A stretch of 64,000 nucleotides of DNA, from assembly GCA_964017155.1 (NCBI GenBank), contig OZ024855.1, forward strand, positions 2,874,991 to 2,938,990, written 5' to 3'. This document shows, in pieces, positions 9,986-20,900 of the stretch (position 1 is its first letter; each line of letters begins with the position of its first letter). Origin of the DNA: Oasisia sp. SBJ-2009 (lineage: Eukaryota; Annelida; Polychaeta; Sabellida; Siboglinidae). The translations under genes and the position numbers were made by a program. The notes beneath the pieces are model-generated. The model was not told the origin of the DNA, did no database searches, and saw only the letters and a list, made by a program, of their open reading frames with translations.

Positions 9986-12900
9986 AATGTTCACATCAAC
10001 GGTCTCACAATGACAATGATGGGCAGACTGCCCACTGTGAAGTGACTTACCTTTACTTACATAGCAGGTGTACCCTGTGTAATGGGTGTCCAGTGAGACA
10101 GGAAGTATACATCGCATGGGTGCATGTTTTTACATGTGGGTCGTTTGGTGATCGTCAAACATCATGTCAGTGTATATGTGGAGTGTCATGTTTGTGTTTA
10201 AATTGTCGTTTAATCAGTGGAAGCCTACCAAATAATAATGTATAGCTCTGGACCCAAATAATTGCCCTGAGGCACTGTACAATGGTTATTACAAATAAAT
10301 TAATAACAAGACGTTTACATTTTAGATACTGACATGTTAAAAAGTGCAATAATTACATCTTAAAAAATCAAAAATATTGTTAGTAATGATTAAAACTAAT
10401 AAACATATAGAAATAACTACAACTCAATTAGAATAATAAGTAAAAAATTATGGATAATTATGTTAAAATAATTGATAAAAACATGGGTCTTGAAATATTG
10501 AAGTGTGAGCCCACATGGCATTGTTTTTCTTTTGAAGCAGTGACAATACAGCTGAGTTTGGATTAAATTGTTATATTTATGGTATTTCCAAGGAAGCGTC
10601 TAATAGCAATCTGTAAGTTGACACATGTGACACATGTTTGAATAGTTAAAATGTGCATGTGTGCGTCCACTGTGTCTAGTAAAATTTTCAGCGACAAAAA
10701 GCTACGTTAACAATCTGTATTACATATCAAAGTACAGTATAACAGTACATGTGTATGTTATTTATTTATGTGTTAGCCAGTTGATAAGGTTGGTGTGTGA
10801 CAATGACATGATTCCTGGTGAACCTCCTGTTTGGAAGTGTCACCGGGGGAAAAAGACTGAATACTCCCAACTAGAGCTGATCCATATACCAGTATACCGC
10901 TCAACCAGTATTGGTTTTGAAACCAGTTTTGAAACACAATATTCCTTCTCTTCTTTTCAAAAAACACATCCATAAGAGCAGATGGCGTTGTCCCAATAAG
11001 CCACAGTGTGGCGCCACTGTTAAGTAACATTTCCTGCTTCATACAGTATACTGCATATCATGTGTCACATGAAATATGTATAGTAGGTACCACGTACCAT
11101 ATAGACGCAAATGGTAGACATCTCTTCTAACTATTGACTTAAGTTCCCCAAACAAAGTTACTTTTACATCATGTTGATTATAACAAATCACTAACCACGC
11201 AATCGTTGTCGTCACATGGAATGTATTGTTTGTATTGGTTATGGTGAAATAAAGCAGTTATTCATTGTAAAGTGCAATTGTATGTCTGTGGTTGGGTTGT
11301 TGGTTCTCAGAATAGTATTTTTCATTTTACAGTCTAGTTCATGTGTATAGTTGGATGGCACTTGACTCAAGTTCATGTCAACAGTTGTATGAATATTTAC
11401 GTCATTTACTAAAAGCGTATTTTAATTATATTTGTTACAAAACTGCCACGTTCTCATGAAGAAATTATGTAATTTGTAACTGTTTTGCTTTTAAGCATCA
11501 GTTGATGCTTTTCTGTCAAACTATGGATACCTTCTACATCTGTGGAAGATCTGGTTTATTTATGGTTGAATCAGATTTTTAGGTTGTTTAATTAAATCTT
11601 GATAAGTTGTCCTTGTCACATCAAATTGTGTTATCCCTGTCTGCAGTTATGTAATGTATATTTTGTAATATCTATGTTGCCTTGCTGTATTGTTACATTG
11701 TACCAGTTCTTAGTACCTGAATGTGTTAATAATTGACAGCACCAGCTGAGTGACATCCTCCCACCAGGCACACTTCCAGTGAACCTGTGCCTGTGTCTGT
11801 CTTCTTTTCTTTCTTTATTTAATATTTACGGTAATCTTAAAGATTTTGGTAACAAATAATTTTGTTCAATGTTTGTAAAGTTGCTTCTACATTACAATCA
11901 TTTAGATGTTCTTGTGTAATCGTGGATTCAGTGGAAGGACATTTTACTCTTTTGTCGTTGTGTAATGGTAACAAAATATACTGCCAATATATATAATTAT
12001 GTGTATAATATATATGTATATACTGCATTCAAAATTCTGCTTGCCTGCAACGACTGGATTTGACACCAGACAAGTGAAACGTTTACTACTTGGTGTTTAT
12101 GGAACAACTTAGTTAGGATGTAGGGAGCACTGTTCTTCTCAACTAAACCTACAAAGTATCACCTTTTACACGTTATCAACACACACTGTTCAACTGTAAA
12201 ATTAGTTACAGTTAAGTAGGTTTTGAAATGTAGTTGTTAGGACAAGTGAAATTGTTCTACTTCTCAGTACAACTAACACAATTGATGAATTTCAAACCCA
12301 GACATATATATATATTATATATATATGTATATATATAAAGCCAATTCTCTTAGAAAATTGAGCCAAAGAGTTTGTAGTTTACTATCTTTGGTTCCCTGTT
12401 CACATGTTGAAAAGGTCAATTGTGTTGATTAACAGTTACTGGGGCATATCAACTGCCATGTAGTATTACTTCCTCTTTTTTAAACCAAGCAAGTCAATAG
12501 TTTCATAAGTTAGATAAAAAAATTAATAAAGATGATATCAATTATGTACCCTAGAATGCTTCTCATTTTTATGGAAGGTGGTACAATAAGTAACCAAGTG
12601 TGTTGATCTAGCCATTTTATGATATGTTGATTTTTTTTTTCATTCATGATGTGCATATATTGCAATAAAATATAACTTAGATATTGTTTTTGTTACTGAG
12701 TGTTTGCAAATGTTGTTTTGTGGACGTGAATAAAGGTGTATTAACATTGTTTCAAAGGTTGCTTTATTTAACGTTTTTCTAAAATCACAGATTGTTCAAA
12801 TGTAGTGAACAACTCAAGTTGATAAAATATGTTGACTTTGTTAAAAATAAATACACGTAGCATTTGTGTTATTGGCAATAACTAATAGTAGAGCACTGGT

Positions 12901-13490
12901 TTCAAGCCAGTAATTTCACATATCTTATTTACACTGTTCCCTTAGCAGTAATGTATGTCTTCTAATTCCAGACCCAGTTCCTAAATATGTATTTCTGCTG
13001 ATACTGATAAGTTCTATTGTGTCTGCTCATAATTAGCCCTTCAGGTGGGCTCAACCATAATCCGAGGGCAAGAGAGCAAAATGTTCATGTTCTTTTAAAT
13101 AAACCCAACTTAAGTTTAATTGTAGCAGTAAAAAGCCAAGTCAAATACTTTCCATTTTCAGGATATATTACTATATCGGTAAAAGAAAAGAAAATCATAC
13201 ATCGAGACATCTAGTTTATTGGCATAAGTATAGTGTTTTGCTCATACAACAACAAGCAGACCAGTGTTGGGGAGTCTTGTTATTGCTAACTACCTCACAG
13301 TGACAACTGACTCAGAAACCTCTACATACATTCTACAGAGGTAAATGCCATCATCTTTTGTTTGCTAAGTTAAGCCAGGAGGTCCATAATAAAATGCCTA
13401 TGCTGCCCTCAGGAGAGACACTGCTAATGAATGCTAGGACCTTGTGAGGAACTGTGACAGTTCAACTTGAAAGACAGCCTGGAGACTGGT
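9986..13490. other. Long AT-rich region after FAM8A1: probable 3' UTR then intergenic
   Basis: No convincing exon is seen. AATAAA signals at 11248-11253 and 12729-12734 are candidates for the FAM8A1 3' end; the gene-proximal part is plausibly a long 3' UTR. An interspersed repeat lies at about 12080-12300, and short TA-rich runs occur near 11985-12025 and 12304-12340. Confidence 0.5.
12080..12300 (+). repeat. Interspersed repeat, copy A1
   Basis: This segment shares ordered blocks with 43085-43285: a GGAACAACTTAG/GGGACAACTTAG block, GCACTGTTNTTC, CTGTTNAACTGTAAA, AAGTAGGTTT.GAAATG.AGTTGT and ACAAGTGAA. The two copies diverge but keep the same order and orientation. It is an old repeat family I cannot name. 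Confidence 0.6.
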
Positions 13491-13493
13491 CAC

Positions 13494-13599
13494 TGTCAGG
13501 ACCATGGGGGACGGACACCTGTCAGGACCATGGGGGACGGACACCTGTCAGGACCATGGGGGACGGACACCTGTCAGGACCGTGGGGGACGGACACCTG
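13494..13599. repeat. 26-bp minisatellite, four units
   Basis: Four tandem copies of a 26-bp unit containing GACCATGGGGGACGGACACC. The last copy has CGTGGG in place of CATGGG. It lies about 0.25 kb upstream of the CR1-like LINE ORF1 and may be intergenic or belong to the element's 5' region. Confidence 0.92.
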
Positions 13600-13831
13600 C
13601 TGCCACGTGTCTTCTTCAGTAATTCTAGCACTGTTGGGTGAAAGACACAGTAAAGTTGCAATGAATGGGTATATTTTGAAGATTGAAAACATCTGGTTTG
13701 ATGTATATGGTGGTTTGCAATGAAGACAATCATTTTGGCAGGCATTACATGACATCGTGAAACGTTACTAAAAAGGAGCAAGAAAAGTCAACGACCAGGG
13801 AGATGCAACACGGAGGAGCTACTCTGAGGCA

Positions 13832-14377
13832 GTGATTGAGGGGGCATCAAGAACAGAAAGGGTGTTTATGGGCGACTCAATTTTGAGAAAGACAGACAAG
13901 ACTTTAAACAAAGGCGAAGATGTTGTTGTTTGTCTTCCGGGCTCTCGGATAGAGAATGTGACAGAAAGGGTAGGGAACGTGTTGGGGCATGGCCAGGGAG
14001 GATCTATATTAGTACATGTAGGGACGAACAATGCAGACAAGGAGGGGACAACTAGAATAGTGCAAAGATACAGACAGTTGGTAGGGAAGCTGAAGAAGAC
14101 AAGAGTTGAGCAGATTATTCTCTCAGGAATTTTGCCAGTGATGGGAGGAAGGGGTGTAGCCTATAGAAACTGCAAGAGGATGGCAATCAACGTTCTAGTA
14201 GAGCAGATGTGCGAAGAAGAAGGAGTTGGATTTGTAGATTTGTGGGGATACTTTGTGGGAAAAGAAGATATGTATATGAGAGATGGCCTCCATCTAAGCG
14301 GAAAGGGCGCAGCAGTTTTCTCCGAGAACTTGCTTCGATCTATGGACAGTGGAACAGATTTCAGTTATTTAAACTAG
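13832..14377 (+). CDS. CR1-like LINE ORF1: SGNH/GDSL-type hydrolase
   Basis: A 181-aa ORF reading as an SGNH hydrolase. Block I is MGDSILRK (nucleophile Ser in GDS), block III is VHVGTNNAD (oxyanion-hole GxN), and block V is RDGLHLSGKG (catalytic Asp and His in DGxH). All four family signature positions are present, so the fold is probably intact. Esterase-type ORF1 proteins are known from CR1 and related LINEs, where they are thought to help with lipid or membrane association or RNP function. The start is taken as the first ATG; another in-frame ATG opens at the MGDSILRK block. The ORF ends as ORF2 begins, with no intergenic spacer. Confidence 0.85.
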   Translation: MIEGASRTERVFMGDSILRKTDKTLNKGEDVVVCLPGSRIENVTERVGNVLGHGQGGSILVHVGTNNADKEGTTRIVQRYRQLVGKLKKTRVEQIILSGILPVMGGRGVAYRNCKRMAINVLVEQMCEEEGVGFVDLWGYFVGKEDMYMRDGLHLSGKGAAVFSENLLRSMDSGTDFSYLN

Positions 14378-14384
14378 ATTCGCA

Positions 14385-17257
14385 GGGGGGATTCACAGAG
14401 AAGCCAAATACTGGAGGCACAGATAAGGACAGCACAGATAAAACGGCAAAGAACAGTCTGGAAAACTCTACCACATTTGGTTATAAATGTGTTTGTTTAA
14501 ATGCAAGGAGCATAGTAAACAAAAGAAATGAACTAAACATTATGGTAGAAGATACTGACCCTCACATAATAGGTATAACTGAATCTTGGGCCACCCCCGA
14601 CATATCAGATGCCGAATTAGGAATGACAGGATATGTCATGTTTAGGAAAGATAGAATAGGGAGAAGGGGAGGTGGCGTTATTTTATATATTAAAGAATCC
14701 ATCCAGGCTTACGAAATAAAATTAGAAAAAGAAGCAGAATGTGAAGAAGCTGTCTGGTGTAACATAGTTTCAGGAAACTCAACGTTAACTGTTGGGTTAG
14801 TTTATCGAAGTCCAAACATAAACACAGAAGAGAATGAGAAAATACAAAACGCTATAAAGGAAGTCAGTAAACGGGACTGTATAATTATGGGGGATTTTAA
14901 CCATGGGCGTATACAGTGGAAATCTCTACAGAGTACTGGGAGTGAAGATCAAAAGTTTTTAAATTTAGTACAAGACAGTTTCTTTATTCAACATGTGTTA
15001 GAACCAACAAGGGGTGAGAACGTGTTGGACATAGTGTTGAGCTCACAGAAGGAATTTATTGATAATGTCAGGATATGTGAGCCACTGGGATGTAGTGATC
15101 ACAACCAGATATATTTTATCATCAAAGTAAAAGGAGAACAGAATCGAAAAATACGGTACAGGAAAAATTTTCACAAAGGAAGATATAAGGACATGAGGAA
15201 ATATTTAGCAAAGATAGACTGGAATAACACACTGGAGAATAAGACAGCAAAAGAATGTTGGAATATCTTAAAGAGTGAAATTGACTGCATTGTCGAAAAA
15301 TTTGTCCCCTTGAAAAAACAAGGGAAACGGTCAAAAAAGAAACACTTATCAAAAGAAGCCATTAGAAAAATCAAATACAAGCAAATGATGTGGAAGACAT
15401 ATAGACATAATGGAAGTGAAGAAGACTATGCCACTTATAAAGAAGCACTTAACCAAGCTACAGCTGAAATTAGAAATTCAAAGAGAAGCTATGAACAAAA
15501 ATTAGCTTTTAATATAAAACATGACAGCAAGAGTTTTTATGCGTATGTTCGAAGTAAACAGAAAGTTCAGGATAAGGTCGGACCTCTAGAAGATAGTGAT
15601 GGAAAAATAATAACAGAGGGATTCTTAATGGCAGAAAACCTAAATGAATACTTTAGTTCGGTATTTACCAGGGAAGATATTAGTGCATTACCAGTACCAG
15701 AGACTAAATTTGAAGGGAGAGAGTCAGACTATTTAGGACAACTAATTGTAACACCAAAAATGGTAGCTAAGAAAATAAGGGACATGAAGGATAATAAGTC
15801 ACCTGGAGTGGATGGGATTCCTCCCAAATTACTACTGGAAATTGTAGAACAAATTAGCACACCACTTGCAACAGTGTTCAATTTGGCATTAGAGGAAGGA
15901 GTAGTTCCGTTAGAATGGAAAGAAGCAAACATCATACCATTATTTAAAAAAGGATCAAGAAGCAAGTCAGAGAACTATAGACCAGTGAGTTTAACATCGG
16001 TGATTTGTAGTAAACTATTAGAAAGACTAATTAAAGAGCACTTGGTTGATTTTCTTGTTAAAAATAACTTGATTAACCCATCTCAACATGGGTTTCTAAA
16101 AGCGAGGTCATGCTTAACAAATATCTTATGTTTTTTGGAAGATGTCACAAAGTGGGTAGATGAGGGATCACCAGTAGATATAATATACTTAGATTTTAAA
16201 AAAGCTGTTGACAAAGTGCCACATCAAAGATTACTACTTAAACTGAAGGCCCATGGCATAGGCAATGTTATGATTAACTGGATAGAAAAATGGCTTATTG
16301 ATAGAAGACAAAGAGTAGTAGTTGATGGGGAGGTTTCAAACTGGAAATCGGTTTTGAGTGGAGTACCGCAGGGATCAGTATTGGGACCTATTTTGTTCTT
16401 AATATATATCAATGATTTGGATGATGATATAACAAGCAAGGTGTTGAAGTTTGCGGATGATACAAAAGTGTTCAGAAAAATAAAAAGTGATACAGATAGA
16501 CAGCAATTACAAGATGATCTAAATAAGTTGACCGAATGGTCTGAGAAGTGGCAAATGCTGTTTAATTATGGGAAGTGTAAGTGCCTCCACACAGGACATG
16601 GGAATGAAGATGCACAATATACAATGGGTGATACTGTACTAAATACTACCGTAAAGGAAAAGGACTTAGGGTTAACTATTAGTGCTGATATGAAGGTATC
16701 GGAACAGTGTGCAATTGCAGCAGCGAAGGGAAACCAAATTCTTGGATTAATTAGGCGAAATATAGTGTACAAGGAAAAAGAACTAATAATACCACTGTAC
16801 AAAACAATAGTTAGGCCTCATTTAGAATATTGCATACAGGCATGGAGGCCATATCGCAAGAAGGATATTGATATACTAGAAATTAAGAGTACAAAGAAGA
16901 GCAACCAAAATGATACAAAAACTCAGGAATATTAGTTATGAAATGCGTCTAAAAGAATGTGGATTAACAACACTAGAAACCAGGAGACTGCGAGGAGATC
17001 AGATAGAAGTTTTTAAAATATTGAATGGGTATGAAAATATTGACAGAAATATTTTTTTCTCAGTCAAGGAAGAGAGAAGGACTAGAGGACATGAAGTTAC
17101 ATTAGCAAAGAAGCAATGTAGATTAGATATTAGAAAATTTTCATTTTCACAAAGAACAGTAAATGAATGGAACAGATTATCGGCTGATTGTGTAAGTGCT
17201 AGTAGTGTTAATATGTTCAAAAATAAAATTGACATGTACCTAAGAAGGGCGGGGTAA
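14385..17257 (+). pseudogene. CR1-like LINE ORF2: endonuclease-reverse transcriptase, one frameshift
   Basis: ORF2 is continuous to the stop at 16933-16935, then resumes in another frame to 17255-17257. The endonuclease part starts with CVCLNARSIVNKRNEL and has ITESWA (catalytic Glu), IIMGDFNH and CSDHNQIYF. The RT has KSPGVDGIPPKLL, motif A IYLDFKKAVDKVPHQRL (Asp kept), GVPQGSVLGP, and motif C LKFADDTKVF. The C-terminal part, including VNEWNRLSADCV, is reached only after a small indel near 16880-16890, before a VQRRATKMIQKLR-like block. No ATG lies between the ORF1 stop and the endonuclease domain; an upstream ATG at 14209 is inside ORF1. Confidence 0.85.
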
Positions 17258-17374
17258 ATTTAGATAGATAGGTTGGACTCTCGATAAGCCAAAGGGCTTC
17301 CTTGTCCACCTGCCATCTTGAGTTGATTATCTAGGTGGCAATCTTGTTAAATCTTGTTAAATCTTGTTAAAAAA

Positions 17375-17520
17375 AAGTAGCAATGTATTTGAAAAAGAAT
17401 TTGAAAGCATTTGAAAATACTTTAAGAAAGTATTTAAAAACAAATATTTTTAATTCCTAAACATCAAATACAGATACAAGTACTTTAAAAAAAAGTATTT
17501 TAATACTTTCAAATACAGAA
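17375..17520. repeat. AT-rich inverted-repeat tract after the LINE
   Basis: Repeated AAGTATTT and AAATACTT words in both orientations (17385-17515), with the run GTACTTTAAAAAAAAGTA, suggest a MITE end or simple palindromic AT-rich DNA. No element boundary could be set. Confidence 0.4.
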
Positions 17521-17946
17521 CAGTTGTTCTCATGACTTGACAAGACTTGATGGATCTGGCAAGTGTGAATTAAAAGTTTTAAGCCTGTGTTTTTATTTGA
17601 ATTCACTGGATAAACACACAAGTTATGAATGAAATAACATGTATTAATAAATGCCTTGATTACGTATTTTGATTTATCATCACGTTTATTCATTATAATT
17701 AATAAAGGCACTCGTCATTCCTATAGGCTATTGCTACGGCAAAAAGTGGACAAGCAAACGCCTCCAAGCCACGTGTTTCTGTTGACATTTGGGCGCGCCA
17801 TCTACCGAGTGAGGCGGTGCAGTGAGGCACATCTCGTCACATGTGTGAAACAAGACGAGATCTCAGCGGGGCGACGCCATTTTGAGCGAAATTACCTGCA
17901 ATATACAGCCTTTGTTCCTCAATTTTCGCCTACTTTTCCATCACTA

Positions 17947-20900
17947 ATGTCCACGATGGAAGAGGAGGTAGACACGGGGCAACCGGTGCAGTGGACAGTG
18001 GTGCATAATACACAAGGCGGAGATGACCATGTAGAAGTTGTGAATGACGAATCAGGACCGCTCTTAGTAGCAATGCAGCCAGGAGTCGACGTTCCCGCGG
18101 TAGAAATTGGAGAAGTGGTCGTAGTCACGGAAGGAACAGAAGTGGTGGAATCCCAAGGCGGGGAGACAGACGGAGGCAATGCCAGCTACATGCATGTTTC
18201 TACCGTGGAAGAAGTAGTCGAGTCCGTCTTTTGTGGCAGGGGAAACACCGTCGAAGTGGGAACGTATCAAGAGGGCGATATTGCCAGAAAGGAATATCGC
18301 GTAGCGCCCGCCGAAACCAGAGTGAAGGCGGCGCGGCCTAAGGGTCGGTTGGCAGTAGCCAAAGCTCCTCCACCGTCTAGTAGTTCAGAATCTGAGAGCG
18401 AAGACTCGTCAGATCAATCAGATAATGGCAGTGGCATCAGAAAGAAACCAAAGAAAAGAGAGTTTGCACACAGGTATATTATACTATAATATTAAATATG
18501 GAAGCGATTAAATATATCTTACTGTTACTATCTGGCTCTTCTGGCAGTCCAGCCCTGGGGCCGGTTTTACTTACAACACAGGAACGGACAAAAACTTGTC
18601 AAAGCCTAAAACATTGTAAAGTTACGCTAGTTGCATTTTACGAGTCTCGTCCATAGTTGCTCTTAGCTGTGCCTTGAAATTCGCTGGTGTAAGTTTAATG
18701 TTAGTTGAAATATTTATGGGATGCTCCCAAAGTTTGTTGATGCTCATGATGGGTTCCCCTCATGACCAACCCAGTCTCGCATGATTATTTGTTAATGTTT
18801 ACACCGGATATCCTTTACATCATAGTTTGTTACACGAACATCGATTTTTTAAATATATTTTCAAGCACTTAATATTATGCCTCATTTGGTATATAGTTCG
18901 GTATTAGCATATAATATTCTATATATCAACGGAATAAAAAATTATAGAAAAACACTTGATCCATAAGATAGAAGATAGAACAGTAAATGATCCCCATGAT
19001 ACATACAAACATTTTAATAAAAGTAGTGGCCCAACTGTTCCCTCTAATTTTAAGCTAAGAGCTCTGCAATACTTAAACTCTGGCGTCACTATTGTTATTT
19101 ATCACGGTTATTTCATAAATTGATTGCCTACAAACAAATTATTAGAGCAGGTTATTTGACAAATTTGTAGTGAAATATTGTTGAGCAGATTTAATCTTAA
19201 TTACTGTTCAAGTTGTTAAGTAATCGTATTACTCTTCAAACTGTACAATGTTAATTACTCTAAATATGTTGTGCGAATGACAAAAGGAGAGGTGAATTTA
19301 TACTGACTAATTTCTATACATATAATTATAATATCTCCATAATGACCTCCGTACATGTGGTGCTGTTTGCAGGCTGCAGTGGCGCGACCGGGACATGTTG
19401 GAAGCGCTGAAGGCAGTACAAGAAATGAAAATGACAATCCGAGGAGCAGCAAAGAAGTTTGCCGTCCCCTACAGCACCCTGAAGGACCGTGTGCACGGAC
19501 GAGTCCGTCACGGCACCAAGCCAGGGGTGAAGACAGCCTTGTCACCCGAGGAAGAGGAGGAACTGGTCAGATATGTCAAGGTTAGTCACATGACTAATTG
19601 GGGTATATCCCCGTAATCAATGAAGTTACAGAAAACGTAAACAATCGGAACCAGCCTAGGCTAGCGCTGGGTCTAAAATCTCTTAGTCAATTTGGCTAAA
19701 GGTTAGATATTTCTTTAACCAAATGAGATTTTCTTTAGCCATTTTTAGACATCAATTTTAACTAACCTAACATTTACATCATGATTAACATAACAGAAAG
19801 ATAACATATAAAGCAAATAAACACCAAATTTAATAGAAACATTGTTTAACCCTCTCGTGGTCAGAACACCCAAATCAACCCTGAGTCCATTTTGTGGCCA
19901 GAATTAACCTGAATCCCTTTACACGCACTCACAGAAACAAAATTATTTCAGCTTTGTTTACCACAGACTTGTAATTAATTGTACATATTATAGTATAGTA
20001 ATTTATTAATATTTCATACGCAGCAAGTATCAATAAATTATTACTAAAAAAAATTGATTAAACAAAGTTGTTCAAAATTTCCCATTTTCCCCCCTCAAAA
20101 ATGTATTTAAACCGTACCAGAATTAATTAATTTATTTGCATTTATGCAACTCAAGTATAGCACATGATTCGGTCACAACACAATTTCTCAATTTAATTTA
20201 ATTCATTATCAGATATTTATTTTCATTAATCTGGTATTAAGAGGGTTAATGCACTGCGCATTGACGCAGGTGGTGTTTTTAGCTGTTATAATTATTATTG
20301 TTATTTAACTGTCCACCCAGATTTCTACCGTCCACAACGGTTTTTACCCATCCAATCGACTGGTGGATGGGTCTCTGCATAAAGCTAAGATTGGCATGGT
20401 CTATTTGACACATCATGACATAGAAGTCAGTATGTTATATTGACATGTTCTGTTTGACACAGGACATGGAGACCGCTGGCTTCCAGCTGCGTTACATTGA
20501 TGTCCGAGACCGCGCTGGTGAACTGCTTCGTCTGAATCACGGTCACAACAGTCCGTACCGGGACTGCAGCCCAGGGCACAACTGGTTGGCAGGCTTCCTC
20601 AAACGTCACCCAGGTAAGGACAATCCTGTCAAAACTGGTTTACAATCCACACCAGAAAGTTCCCTTTATTAGTCTTTTAAGCTGAAGATCCAACAGACAA
20701 ATTTTGCACACACGTTTCCTAGCGAACTGACTCCTTGTATGGCTCAGCCATGGGCTGAGCCATAAATACAGTGTCCATTACCCAGTAACTGCACAGTTGC
20801 CTGCCTGCATGTTTCAAGCTATATTTTCAAAAGGATTGATTTTCTATAAGTGCAAGTTGTGTTTGTTTAATTATTATTTTGATAGTGGTTTAATTATCAT

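Larger units (their letters stand above)
13780..17370 (+). mobile_element. CR1-like non-LTR retrotransposon, nearly intact
   Basis: The element has two ORFs, an SGNH-esterase ORF1 and an endonuclease-RT ORF2, and a short 3' UTR. It ends with three tandem 10-bp units, AATCTTGTTA (about 17340-17370), before an A run. Short tandem repeats at the 3' end rather than a true poly-A tail, together with an esterase in ORF1, fit the CR1/L2 group. The only coding lesion I see is one frameshift near 16885. The 5' boundary is a guess; I found no target-site duplication. Confidence 0.85.
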
